A stretch of 64,000 bases of DNA from JAYWXI01 sp036016955 (GTDB taxonomy: Bacteria; Bacteroidota; Bacteroidia; Flavobacteriales; Weeksellaceae): contig NZ_JAYWXI010000001.1 in assembly GCF_036016955.1 (NCBI RefSeq), positions 62,001-126,000 on the forward strand. Direction: 5' to 3'. Shown one piece after another: positions 17,399 through 26,795 of the stretch (position 1 is the first letter of the stretch; each line of letters begins with the position of its first letter). The notes beneath the pieces are model-generated. The model was not told the DNA's origin, did not search any database, and saw only the letters and a program-made list of their open reading frames with translations. The translations under genes and the position numbers were made by a program.

Positions 17399-19039
17399 TC
17401 AATGGCTTCGGAAAAGATTTTTCTTTTGAAGTTTTTTAACCAAGGGGTAAAAAAGCAGAAACCCGAGCGCGAAGATACAAAATCTCGAGAGAAGATCCCC
17501 GGCGCGCACGTAAAAGGTTTTTTGTTCGTAGAGTTTTATTTTGGCGGGGAGGGCGGTTTGATCGCCATAGAAGGTGTCTGCTTCGATTTCGCCGAGGGCG
17601 TTGATGTGGGCGGATATGCCGCTGTTGGCTGCTCGTGCGATTTCCCTCCGGGTTTCGATGGCTCGTAATTGAGCATAGGCAAGTAGTTGTTTATGGCCTT
17701 GGGAAACGCCCCACCAGCTGTCGTTGGTCATAATGGCGAGGAAGTTTGCTCCGTTTTTCACATAGTCGGCGGTGAACTCTCCGTAGATGCTTTCGTAACA
17801 AATCACGGGAGCGGCTTTCGCTGTGTTGTAGGGGGATCGGAAGACTTTTCTTTCTTGGTCGGTGCCTAATGAGGCGATGGTGCCTCCGAAATTCAGCATG
17901 GCCTCACCCAGTAAAGGTTTTAGGAGGGTCATATAGGGGAAGATTTCCACGCCCGGGACGAGTTTGCCCTTGTGATAGACTTCGGGGCGGGTTGAGCTAC
18001 TGATTTGGATGGCGGAATTATAACTCTCCACCCAAAGGTTTTCGGCAATCGCATAGGCGTTTTTCGGGGCGTCTGCTTCTTGGGTGAAAAGGCGATGTGA
18101 AGAGAGTCCGGTAAGGAAAACGGCGTGTTTTTTTGAGGCGAGGAAGTTTTGGATTTCTTGGATTAAAAGACTTTGTTGCAAGCCTGTTTCGGAAATCGAA
18201 CCTCTTCCGGGGATGGCTGTTTCGGGAGCGATGTAAAAATCAATGTTTCCGGTGGCGTTTTGTTCGGCTAATTGGAGCAGTTCGTTTAGGATTTGGAGAC
18301 TGTCTTTTTGGTATTTTTCCTGGTAGGGATCCAAATCCGGCTGTAGCATTAAGACGTTGATTTCTCCCGTGGGTTTGTGGTCAAATTGGGAGTAACGGAT
18401 GAGTGAAATCCCCATGGGAAGGAAAATTCCTAGGCCTAAGATGAGGCTGTTTTTTATGAGGGCTTTTCGTTGTCTGCCTGCCTGCCAAATTCTAAGGGTG
18501 TAGAAGATGAAAACATTAATGCTTAACACCCAAAGGCTTCCGCCTGTCGCTCCAAAGGTGTCGTACCATTGGATGAGTTTGGGGTATTGGGCAAAGGCGT
18601 TTCCTAAATTAAGCCAAGGCCAAGAGAACTCCCATTCGAGATGGAATTTTTCAAAAGCCATCCATAGAGCGATCAAAAAAGCAAGTCCCCAGTATGTGCC
18701 TTGTTTTTTTTTGTACCAATGGTAAAGGGTGAAAACAACGGTGTAAAGCAAAGCATTGATGAGTACGGGAAAGAGTACGGCCATCAGGGAGTGGGAGCCG
18801 TCGGGGTTTCGGGAGCCGTAAAGCCAGCCGGTGGTAACGGCATTCCATACGGTGAAGGTAAGGTAGGCCAGTCCGAACACGCGCCATGTGGTTTTTTTGT
18901 TTTTGCTGAAGAGGGTCAGGTCGTGTTCCATCATCAGGAGCGGAACCAAGGCGAAAAATAAGAAAAAAGGAATGCCGTAGGTGGGCCATGCAATGGAAAG
19001 TAGTAGGGCGGATATTAGTGAAAGTAAAAGGTGTTTCAT
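17399..19039 (-). CDS. lnt: apolipoprotein N-acyltransferase
   Basis: Adds the third acyl chain to bacterial lipoproteins at the inner membrane. 546 residues: about six N-terminal membrane segments (to about residue 215), then a nitrilase-fold domain with the expected catalytic Glu (APETAIPG), Lys (YHKGKLVPGVE) and Cys (VICYESIYGE), a TNDSWWG motif, and a final membrane segment (FCIFALGFLLFYPL). The length is normal. A minus-strand TATTTTTG lies at 19067-19074, about 27 nt upstream of the ATG. Confidence 0.95.
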   Translation of the reverse strand: MKHLLLSLISALLLSIAWPTYGIPFFLFFALVPLLMMEHDLTLFSKNKKTTWRVFGLAYLTFTVWNAVTTGWLYGSRNPDGSHSLMAVLFPVLINALLYTVVFTLYHWYKKKQGTYWGLAFLIALWMAFEKFHLEWEFSWPWLNLGNAFAQYPKLIQWYDTFGATGGSLWVLSINVFIFYTLRIWQAGRQRKALIKNSLILGLGIFLPMGISLIRYSQFDHKPTGEINVLMLQPDLDPYQEKYQKDSLQILNELLQLAEQNATGNIDFYIAPETAIPGRGSISETGLQQSLLIQEIQNFLASKKHAVFLTGLSSHRLFTQEADAPKNAYAIAENLWVESYNSAIQISSSTRPEVYHKGKLVPGVEIFPYMTLLKPLLGEAMLNFGGTIASLGTDQERKVFRSPYNTAKAAPVICYESIYGEFTADYVKNGANFLAIMTNDSWWGVSQGHKQLLAYAQLRAIETRREIARAANSGISAHINALGEIEADTFYGDQTALPAKIKLYEQKTFYVRAGDLLSRFCIFALGFLLFYPLVKKLQKKNLFRSH

Positions 19040-19066
19040 GATGAAATCGGAGGATTAAGAATAATG

Positions 19067-19099
19067 CAAAAATACTATTTTCAATTTGAATTATCTTTG
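19067..19099. promoter_or_regulatory. divergent -7 elements for lnt and the VanZ-like gene
   Basis: Minus-strand TATTTTTG at 19067-19074 (towards lnt) and plus-strand TATCTTTG at 19092-19099 (towards the VanZ-like gene) are 17 nt apart, so the two promoters overlap and may compete. No clear -33 elements were confirmed for either. Confidence 0.45.
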
Positions 19100-19106
19100 C
19101 CTTGAA

Positions 19107-19550
19107 ATGTGGAAGAGGCTTTATCGCATTGCAATAATCCCTTATACGATATTATTGTTGTATCTTATGTTGTTGGGAGTGGGGCGGGCGCCGATGGATC
19201 ATTATGTGGTTCGGTTGGTGCTGGTGGGGTCTACTTTGGAGTTTGTTCGTCAAAATATCCTTTGGGGGCGGTGGTGGAATTTGGTCGTGAATATTTTGGG
19301 AAATGTCTTTTTATTTGTGCCCTTTGGTTTTTTGGGTTGGATGAATGAACGTTATAAGGATTTAGGGACGCTTTTGAGGTTGTTTTGGTCGGCTTTGCTT
19401 TTGGTTGAAGCGGCGCAATACTTTTCCCGGATGGGAGTTTTTGATGTGGATGATTTTTTACTGAATACGTTGGGGGTATGGCTGGGCTATGTTCTTAGGG
19501 GAAAAATAGACGCCTTGCGGTGTTTTGGCAGGGCGCCTTTTGAAAAGTAG
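19107..19550 (+). CDS. VanZ-like membrane protein
   Basis: 147 residues with four hydrophobic segments. The VanZ pattern is visible: NILGNVFLFVPFGFLGW in the middle, and VEAAQYFSRMGVFDVDDFLLNTLGVWLGY near the end (only parts quoted), giving the E-x-x-Q and D-D-x-x-x-N residues typical of the family. VanZ-type proteins affect teicoplanin resistance in enterococci; the general role is unknown. The frame continues upstream to a TTG at 19086, but that lies within the -7 element, so the ATG at 19107 is preferred. Confidence 0.82.
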   Translation: MWKRLYRIAIIPYTILLLYLMLLGVGRAPMDHYVVRLVLVGSTLEFVRQNILWGRWWNLVVNILGNVFLFVPFGFLGWMNERYKDLGTLLRLFWSALLLVEAAQYFSRMGVFDVDDFLLNTLGVWLGYVLRGKIDALRCFGRAPFEK

Positions 19551-19555
19551 GAATT

Positions 19556-20584
19556 TTATAAAATATTGACTTCTCTTTCCAGTTCTATTCCGAATTTTTC
19601 ATGGACCGATTGGATGATTTCGCTGGAATAGTCGTAGACTTCTTGTCCGCTGGCTTTTCCCGTGGCATTAGTCAGGACCAGGGCTTGAAGGGGATGGGCG
19701 GCGACGTTTCCGATTTGGCGGCCTTTCCAGCCGCATTGTTCGATGAGCCATCCGGCGGGGATTTTGATTTGCTCGCCGGTCGGATAATGCGGAATGTTGG
19801 GGTGTAGGTGTTGCAGATTTTTGAAAAACGCCTGGCTGACGGTGGGGTTTTTGAAGAAGCTTCCTGCGTTGCCTATCAGAAGAGGGTTTGGGAGTTTGCT
19901 TTCTCTTATTTTTATCACGGCTTTTGCAATGTCCTGAATGCTTGGCGAGGTGATTTTCATTTGCTCAAGTTCGTGTCGGATGGCGCCGTATTCGGTTTGG
20001 ATTTTGTGATTTTTGGTGGTTAGGCAAAACGTTACCTCGGTAATGATGTATTTTCCTTTTCCTTTCTGTTTGAAGAATGAATCTCGGTAGCCGAATTGGC
20101 ACTGGGCGTTGGTGAAGGTTTCGATTTCCAAGGTTTCCAGATTCAGGGCTTTGCAGGAATGCATCACGTCTTTAATTTCCACGCCGTAAGCCCCGATGTT
20201 TTGCATGGGGGAAGTTCCTACGTTGCCGGGAATTAGGGCAAGATTTTCCAGTCCGCCGTAATTTTTTTCGATGCAGTGGAGGACGAATTCGTGCCAGTTT
20301 TCTCCGGCTTGTGCTGTGATCAGTACGGTGTTGTCGGTGGTGCGGGCTTCGCTTAAGCCTTTGAGGTTTAATTTTAGGGTTAAGCCTTCAAAATCTTTTG
20401 TGAGCAAGATGTTGCTTCCACCTCCCAGTAAGAGGAGAGGGAGAGAGGGGTGTTCTTTTCGGAAGTATTCAAGCTGTTGCTTTAGTTCTTCTGTGGAATG
20501 AATTTCGACGAAGTATCGGGTTTTAGCTTCAACGCCGAACGTATTATAGGGTTTTAGGGAGATGTTTTCTTTTATTTTGTTCAT
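19556..20584 (-). CDS. murB: UDP-N-acetylenolpyruvoylglucosamine reductase
   Basis: FAD- and NADPH-dependent reduction of the enolpyruvyl group, giving UDP-MurNAc for peptidoglycan. At 342 residues it is the long type I form. Visible motifs: KPYNTFGVEAK at the N-terminus, FAD-binding GGGSNILL, the IPGNVGTSPMQNIGAYG segment, the YRDSFFK loop of type I enzymes, and NAGSFFKNP containing the catalytic Ser. It converges with the VanZ-like gene with 5 bases between the stops. Confidence 0.95.
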   Translation of the reverse strand: MNKIKENISLKPYNTFGVEAKTRYFVEIHSTEELKQQLEYFRKEHPSLPLLLLGGGSNILLTKDFEGLTLKLNLKGLSEARTTDNTVLITAQAGENWHEFVLHCIEKNYGGLENLALIPGNVGTSPMQNIGAYGVEIKDVMHSCKALNLETLEIETFTNAQCQFGYRDSFFKQKGKGKYIITEVTFCLTTKNHKIQTEYGAIRHELEQMKITSPSIQDIAKAVIKIRESKLPNPLLIGNAGSFFKNPTVSQAFFKNLQHLHPNIPHYPTGEQIKIPAGWLIEQCGWKGRQIGNVAAHPLQALVLTNATGKASGQEVYDYSSEIIQSVHEKFGIELEREVNIL

Positions 20585-20627
20585 GGTTTGCGTCGGTTGA
20601 TCCGAATGATAAGGGGATTAAGGGAAT

Positions 20628-20667
20628 AAAACACCGAAACCGTATCGTTGGACACGGCTTCGGTGTA
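20628..20667 (-). terminator. hairpin after the aminotransferase
   Basis: Thirteen-base stem 20631-20643 / 20654-20666 with one G-U pair on the minus strand, 8 nt downstream of the aminotransferase stop. The T-tract is weak. Confidence 0.55.
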
Positions 20668-20674
20668 GAAGGAA

Positions 20675-21880
20675 TTAAAGGTTGAATTCTTCTCGGTATT
20701 TTTTGAGGGCATCGCTTAGGAGCTCCACGCTGCGTTTCAGGTCTTCTTCTTTGAGGACGTAAGCAATCCGGACTTGTTTTTTGCCTAATTCGGGGTTGCT
20801 GTAGAAGCCGCTCATTGGGGCGACCATAACGGTTTCGTTGTTGTCGGCGTATTTTTCCAAGAGCCATTGGGCGAACTTGTCGGAATCGTCGACGGGAAGC
20901 TCGGCGGCACAGTAAAAGGCGCCTTTAGGGGTTGGGCAGCTTACGCCCGGAATGGCGTTTAATAATCCTACCAAAAGATCTCGGCGACGGGTGTATTCTT
21001 CCCTTACGCTACGGATGTAGGCGTCGTCGTCTTGATGTGCGGCTGTGGCAGCGATTTGCCCTAATAGGACGGGGCTAAGTCGCGCTTGTGCAAAAAGCAT
21101 AACGGCGTCGCGAATGGTTTGGGAACGGGTGATGAGGCAGCCTATTCTTGCGCCACACATGGAGTAGCGTTTGGATTCGGAGTCGATGACGATGGCGTGG
21201 TTCTTTAGTTCGGGGAATTCCAAAATGGAAATTTGTTTTTCTCCGTCGTAAACGTACTCCCGATAAACCTCGTCGGAAATAATGACGATGTCGTGTTTCA
21301 AAGCAATCTCGGCCAATTTTTGCAGTTCTTCACGTGTGTAGAGGTAGCCCGTCGGGTTGCCGGGGTTGCAAATGATGATGGCTCTGGTTTTGTCGGTAAT
21401 TTTCTTCTCAAACTCTTCAATGGAGGGGAGCGCAAAGCCGGTCTCAATTGAGGAAGGAACGGCAACGACTTTCACGTTGAAATTACTGGTGAACCCGTTG
21501 TAGTTTGCGTAATAAGGTTCGGGAATGATGATTTCGTCGCCGTCATCACAAAGAGTGGAGATGGCAAAACTTAGGGCTTCCGAACCGCCGTTGGTTACAA
21601 TGAATTGATCGGTGGTTAAGTCGGAAAAGCCTAAATTGTGGTAATAGGTTTGCAAGGCTTTCCGATAATCTAAATTTCCTTCGGAAAGGGCGTATTCCAA
21701 GACTTTTAGGTCGATGTTCTTTAGGGCTTCCAATGCGGTGGACGGTGTTTCGATGTCCGGTTGGCCGATGTTGAGATGGTATACTTTTATTCCTTTTTGT
21801 TTGGCTTGCAGGGCGTAAGGAACGAGTTTTCTTACCGGCGAAGCAGGCATTTGGGAGGCTCTTTGAGATATTTTCGGCAT
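20675..21880 (-). CDS. class I/II PLP-dependent aminotransferase (aspartate aminotransferase type)
   Basis: 401 residues with fold type I motifs: GQPDIETP, VTNGGSEAL, the PNP-type NPGNPTG, the ISDEVYREYVYDG segment with the PLP-contacting Asp, and SESKRYSMCGARIG containing the Schiff-base lysine (SKR). The family transfers amino groups between aspartate, other amino acids and 2-oxoacids; the exact substrate is not determined by the motifs. A minus-strand TATCTTTG at 21899-21906 is a probable -7 element. It is monocistronic by appearance. Confidence 0.9.
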   Translation of the reverse strand: MPKISQRASQMPASPVRKLVPYALQAKQKGIKVYHLNIGQPDIETPSTALEALKNIDLKVLEYALSEGNLDYRKALQTYYHNLGFSDLTTDQFIVTNGGSEALSFAISTLCDDGDEIIIPEPYYANYNGFTSNFNVKVVAVPSSIETGFALPSIEEFEKKITDKTRAIIICNPGNPTGYLYTREELQKLAEIALKHDIVIISDEVYREYVYDGEKQISILEFPELKNHAIVIDSESKRYSMCGARIGCLITRSQTIRDAVMLFAQARLSPVLLGQIAATAAHQDDDAYIRSVREEYTRRRDLLVGLLNAIPGVSCPTPKGAFYCAAELPVDDSDKFAQWLLEKYADNNETVMVAPMSGFYSNPELGKKQVRIAYVLKEEDLKRSVELLSDALKKYREEFNL

Positions 21881-21967
21881 ATTGTAGTTATTTTTTCACA
21901 AAGATAAAGAATCTTCGGTAAAAAAGACGGGAGGAATTCCAAGTTAAACCCTTGGTGGGAAAATGTT

Positions 21968-21996
21968 GCAGGGAGCTTCTCCAAGAGGCTCCCTGC
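21968..21996 (-). terminator. hairpin downstream of the susD-like pseudogene
   Basis: GCAGGGAGC / GCTCCCTGC stem (21968-21976 / 21988-21996) with extra pairs in the loop. It is the first strong hairpin after the SusCD pair. Confidence 0.55.
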
Positions 21997-22033
21997 GGAT
22001 TAAAAATTAAATAAAAATGAAAAAACTATAGTC

Positions 22034-23437
22034 CTAACGATCCGAATTGATGGTTTTGGGGAGATGCGGATTGGCATCAATCTCCTGCTGGGGGTATTGG
22101 TAGAGAAGTTTTTTGTCGTTGGCCTCAAAGGAGAGTTGTACGGGGTGTACGCTGCTTCTTTTCAAAGGGCGGGAGAGTCGTCTTGCGTCGTAAACTTCCA
22201 CGCCGATTTCGCCATAGAGTTCTTTTCTTCTCTCGGTAAGGATTTCTTCAAATAAGGCGGCTCCTGTATGGGGTGATTTTACCGCTTGGGGATCTCTGTT
22301 GTTTTGCAGTTGGAAAAGCAGATTTTTGGCTTCGGCTTCGATCAGGATTATTTCTGAGGTTCTGATGTAAGGTGCAGCGGAAGCATCCTTGTTGAAAGTG
22401 AATTTATGAGTGCTGTATTTGGTGTGGTTGTTGAGCCTTGGGTTAACGTTGAATCGCTTTCTCACGTCGGTATCGGAGAAGAGATTGTAAAGGGAGGCGC
22501 TGACGTAGACGTTGCTGTAGCCGTCGTTTACGGGGGAAAGGTCGGTAAAGGAGTGGGGAGCCTGCATCCAGTAAATGGTTTGTCCGGATTATTGTCCGTA
22601 ACCTAAGATCCACTCGTGGCTGTTTAGGTTTTTGAATCCTTCGGCGTATTCGGTCGCATTTAGTGCGCCTCCTACGCTGCTTCCGTAAGCGAGATTGGCG
22701 TATTCTGCGGCTTTGTTCCAATCGCCTTTAACTTGGTAGACTCTGGCTGCGATGGCGTAGCCGACTTGTTTGTTGATAAAAGCTTTGGAGGTTCGAGCGT
22801 ACGATAGTTCTGGTAGTGCGCTTTCCAGATCGGAGGTGATGAAATCGTACACCTCGGCGGTAGAGCTCAGAGGGTTGGCTTCTTTGCTTGTACTGCGAGT
22901 AGATCGGCAGGGCGGGAAGGTCTTTGGCGACCTGGTAGTTCAGTTGGAAATCCTGAACCAATTCAAAATAGGCTAATGCTCTCAGTACCTTGGCTCGGGC
23001 GATTAATGAGTTTTTTTGAGCGTCGGCAATACCGGAGCTGTTTTGTACGCCGGCGATGAATTCGTTAACCTGGCGGATCATTTTGTAGAAATAATTCCAT
23101 GTGAAGTTTGGTCTTCGGTAGGTGGCCAGCCGGGCGATGTTTTGGTAATCGCCCGAGTACCAGCTGCTGGGGACGATGAAATCTTCACCTCTTACGGTTC
23201 GGGCGAAATAGACGCTGCCTAGATTGGTGGCGTCCTGTCCGAGAAGAGATCCGGAGTCGGTTCTCAGTAGGCCGGTAATCCCCGTGAGGTTGGCTTCGGC
23301 GTTTTCCGTGTTGGAAAAAAAACCAATCCGAGGCTGATTTCATCGGTAGGTTGGGGTTCGTCAAGGTAGCGGCTACAGGCTACGGAGAGAGTCAGAAGGG
23401 CTGCTGCCGCAGCGATTTTTATTTGATTTAGATTCAT
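22034..23437 (-). pseudogene. SusD/RagB-like outer-membrane lipoprotein, broken by two frameshifts and a stop
   Basis: SusD proteins are the surface lid lipoproteins of SusC importers. The reading begins at the ATG at 23437 with a lipoprotein signal (LTLSVACS), then RYLDEPQPTDE. Lesion 1: a T8 run (plus-strand A-run 23315-23322) where nine would keep the frame, joining to FFSNTENAEANLTGITG. Lesion 2: near 22883-22885, one extra base in an AAA run between LPIYSQYKQ and EANPLSSTAEVYDF. Lesion 3: an in-frame TAA at 22589-22591 between HEWILGYGQ and SGQTIYWMQAPHSF. The rest, including ILIEAEAKNLL and EILTERRKELYGEIGVEVYDARR, is normal SusD C-terminal sequence. Three independent lesions favour real decay. 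It follows the SusC gene by 12 nt. Confidence 0.88.
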
Positions 23438-23449
23438 TTTTTCTGTTTT

Positions 23450-26361
23450 TTAAAGTTCGAGTTTTAATCCAAAAGACACGGTTTTAAGGTTGGAGGCCCT
23501 GTTGTCGGTCAATCCGTTTAGGGCTTGTTCAGGGTCGATGTTTTTTCGGGTTTGCCAAGTCCATAGGTTGTCTGCTTGAAGGAAGAGTCTTAGGTTTCGC
23601 AATCCGATTTTTTCGAGGTCTTGGCGATTGAAATTATAGCCGAGATTGAGGGCTTTTAACCTTACTAATCGTTTTTGAACAAGAATCGGGTGGAAAGCTG
23701 GGTTTCCTGAAGGGACGAATAGCTTAGCCGTGGGACGTCGGTTTGGTCTCCGGGGTTTTGCCATCGTCTTTCCAAATCTGTGCTGCGGGGGCTTCCGTCG
23801 AAGCTTCCGCTCATTAAACCGGCGTAAGTGTAATCGTAGAGATGGGCTCCGAAGCTGAAGTTGACCAAAGCGTTGAAGTCAAAATTTTTGTATCTGACGT
23901 AGTTGGTGAATCCTCCGATAACCCAAGGCAGGGAGCTTTTGTGGTAGTATTGGCTTGCTTCCGAGTGATCTTCGGTGGTTACTTTGGTGGTTACTCCGTT
24001 GGCGTTGGTGACGTCTTTGTACCACATGGGGTTTCCGTTATCGGGATTGACACCGGCGTACTCTTGGAGATAGAAATCGTAGAGGGAACGTCCCACTTCC
24101 CATCGTTTGGTTCCCATGATCTGAGGGGTGTTGTCTCGACTCAGGGCTAGGATTTGGTTACGGTCAAAGGAGAAATTCAGTCCGGTATCCCAGCGAAATT
24201 GGCTGCTTCGGACATTTTTGGTGTTGAGGCTGAATTCCCAACCGTAATTTTTGAGTTTTCCGATGTTGGAAGTGATGGAGGTTGCGCCTGTAGAGCCTGC
24301 GGTGATCATGGGGCCGATCAGGTCAACGGATGTTTTGTTGTAGTAGTCGGCGTTGATGCTGACTCGGTTTTGGAATAAGCCCAGCTCGATTCCGACATTG
24401 GACGAAGCGGTTTTTTCCCAGGTCAGGAAAGCGTCTTTGGGGCTGGATAAGAGGATGCCGATGGCATTTCCTACGGAATAGCCGGTGAGGTAAGTATTAA
24501 GGTAAGGGAAATAATTGAGAGGGCCAAAGTCGTTATTTCCCAGCTCGCCGTACGAGGCTTTTAGTTTTAAGAAACTAAGGGTTCGATTGTTTTTCAGGAA
24601 ATTTTCTTCGCTGACGATGTAGGCACCTCCTACGGAGTAAAAATTCCCCCATCTTGTGTCGCTTCCAAAGACACTGGAACCGTCTCTACGGAAAGAACCT
24701 TCGAGAAAGTATTTTTCCTTATAGTTGTAGCTTAGCCGGCCTAATAGCCCGATGAGTCGTTGGTTTAGTAGATAACCTGTGGTTTGGTAAGGGGTGGTGG
24801 TTCCGCTCAGGACTTGAATGCCCGGGAATAGTCCTTGTCCGGATGCCGTTAGGAAATCTGCTTTTTTGTCGAACATTTCACTAATGGCATCGGCGGTAAC
24901 GTGATGGTGGCCTAATGCTTTGGAATAATTTAGGGAATTGATGAAGTTTTTGGTGGAATAAATGTCTCTTGATACGGTTACCATTCCGCCTTGAGGGGCG
25001 TATTCTCCGTTTTGGCTGTCGTAGTAAGTGGCATTGTTCAGGCTATTTTGCTCGTAGGAGTAGTTGGAACGGAATGAGAGATCTTCGGAGAGGTCTATTT
25101 TCACAAATCCGTTAAGTGATAATGTATTGGTTGTTCTCAGATATTCGTTTTCTTGTTGTCTTCCCACGGGGTTTACGTTTCTTAAGAACGGCCTTTGGGA
25201 GTTCAGGACACCGGGAGAGCCTCCTCCGTAGTCGTAGAGGAGGTTGCCATTGGGGTCGCGAACCAGATTGCCGTTGGGATCTCTTTGGTAAACCGGATAG
25301 ACGGAAGATATTCCGTAGATGCTGGACATGGCAGAACCGTAAGTGGAGCCTGACTGATTGGGAACGTTTCGGGAGTTGGAAACGTAAGAAGTGTTAAGGC
25401 CTATCGTGAGCCAGGATTTAACTTTGGATTCCAAGTTTAAACGGGTGGCGAATCTTTCAAAATTGGTGGTTTTGATGGCGCCTTCTTGTTTGAGGTAGTT
25501 TGCACTCAGGAAGTAAGAATTCTGTTCGGAACCACCGGAGACGGTTGCGCTGGTTTCTTGTCTTTCGGCGGATCGGTTAAGAAGATGCTTGGCCCAGTCG
25601 GTGTTCCATAGCAGGGATGCGCCGGGAACGAGGTTTCCGTTTGCGTCAACCGGAGTGGTAACGTTATAGGGGTTGTATTGAAGCAGAGGGATGACCTCGT
25701 TGGAGGCTTTCACTCCGGCTTCTGCTCGGGAATAACCGTTGTTGGCGACGTAGGTGTTGCGCAGGGATTCCCAGGTGTAATTTAGGTAGCGTGTGTTGTC
25801 GATAAGCGGATAGAGGTTGTTGACGGGGGAGGAGAACCCCAAGGACGACTGGAGGGTTACTCTAGGGGCGCCTTTTCTGCCTTTTTTGGTGGTTACTAAT
25901 ATGACGCCGTTGGCTCCTCTGGAGCCGTAGAGCGACGTGGCAGAGCCGTCTTTTAATATGTTGATGCTTTCGATTTCTTCTTGAGATATGTTGGAGAGGC
26001 TTCCGGTGTAGGGGGCGCCGTCAACAACGATAAGGGGGTCGGAGCTGGCGTTGATAGAGCCGATTCCCCTCACTCGGATGGTAGGGGTGCTGCCTGGGGT
26101 GGCTGAACCTATGATATTGACACCGGGAACGCTTCCTTGGATGGCGGTTGCCACGTTGGTGGTTTGTTGGGTGGAGAGGATGTCTTTTCCGATGCTGGAA
26201 ACGGAGCCTACCACGGCTTTTGCTTTTTGTTTTCCATAGGCTACGATTACCACTTCTTCGATGTTTTTGGTTTTCGTGCTGTCTTGCGCTTGGGCGAGGG
26301 CCTGTCCTCCTCCGAAGAAAAGGAGGCCGAGGGCGCCTGCATTTAGTAGCTTCTTTTTCAT
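23450..26361 (-). pseudogene. SusC/RagA-like TonB-dependent receptor, frameshifted near the C-terminus
   Basis: The first 898 codons (26361 to 23665) encode a signal peptide (to ALAQA), a short TonB-box-like region with EEVVIVAYGKQ, a plug domain (VRGIGSINASSDPLIVVDG, SATSLYGSRGANGVILVTTKKG) and most of the barrel. The frame ends at STRFLFKND; the expected continuation (LVRLKALNLGYNF, then FLQADNLWTW and KTVSFGLKLEL) is in another frame. One extra A in the A5 run (T-run 23672-23676 on the plus strand) restores it. No carboxypeptidase-regulatory-like N-domain is seen. Alone, this lesion could be a sequencing slip; with the three lesions in its partner gene it looks like decay. A leader with terminator precedes it. 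Confidence 0.88.
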
Positions 26362-26399
26362 AATTGGTTGTATTATTTTTTTTCTTTTTTTTGATGTTG

Positions 26400-26436
26400 A
26401 AAAAAAGCTCCGAACGGTTCAGTGTTCGAAGCTTTT
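26400..26436 (-). terminator. terminator in the 5' leader of the SusC gene (candidate attenuator)
   Basis: Thirteen-base stem 26403-26415 / 26424-26436 (one G-U pair), eight-base loop and a run of seven Us on the minus strand, ending about 40 nt before the SusC start. It lies downstream of a 29-codon leader ORF and so has the geometry of a transcription attenuator. Confidence 0.75.
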
Positions 26437-26463
26437 AAATAGGAATTGAGTTTTTGAGACTTC

Positions 26464-26553
26464 TTACACGTTTGCGGATTTTTTTCTCTTCTTCATGATG
26501 TGGGACATGAAGAAGAAAGCGTTAGAGGTTTTTTTGTTAATAGAATGTGACAT
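26464..26553 (-). CDS. 29-codon leader peptide upstream of the SusC gene
   Basis: The frame starts at ATG 26553 and stops with TAA at 26464-26466. The peptide begins MSHSINKKTSNAFFFMSH and ends with IMKKRKKSANV, so it contains a Phe triplet, three Met, two His and a Lys/Arg-rich tail. A perfect 11-bp hairpin (26487-26497 / 26506-26516) lies inside it. An 11-bp inverted repeat (26437-26447 / 26561-26571) encloses it, and a terminator follows. The arrangement is that of a ribosome-sensing leader; the sensed signal is not known. A -7-like element lies upstream at 26600-26607. Confidence 0.6.
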   Translation of the reverse strand: MSHSINKKTSNAFFFMSHIMKKRKKSANV

Positions 26554-26599
26554 GAAGAGTAATTCCTATTTTTTTTATGGTTTTGGTTATTTGTTTCTT

Positions 26600-26607
26600 C
26601 AAAATTA
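26600..26607 (-). promoter_or_regulatory. -7 element for the SusC leader transcript
   Basis: TAATTTTG read on the minus strand. Transcription from about 26595 would give a 5' leader of roughly 230 nt before the SusC start, containing the leader ORF and terminator. The -33 element is not clear. Confidence 0.45.
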
Positions 26608-26795
26608 TAAAAACAAAATAAAATATTCTGAATTATCAAATTAAAAAAGTTTATTTTATTGTTATTTGTTTATTGTTTGCTTTTTTGTGTTTTTAAAGGG
26701 GGGGATTAAACCGTAAAAAATAGGGTTTATCGGTTTTTTGAGGGGTGTGGAATGTCGCAGGGGTGTTTTTGTGGTATTTTTTATATATTTAGCGG
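26608..26795. other. AT-rich intergenic sequence before paaG
   Basis: Long A/T tracts with a G-rich patch near 26698-26704. It ends with TATATTTA at 26784-26791, a -7-like element 4 nt before the paaG ATG. No further gene or RNA was seen. Confidence 0.45.

Noticed and set aside
18133..18989. Long open frames on both strands inside lnt and similar frames inside other genes
   Set aside because: They are shadows of a confident gene in another frame, with no start signals or recognisable protein families.
19086..19550. Longer VanZ-like protein starting at 19086
   Set aside because: It would need a TTG start inside the -7 promoter element; the ATG at 19107 is more consistent.
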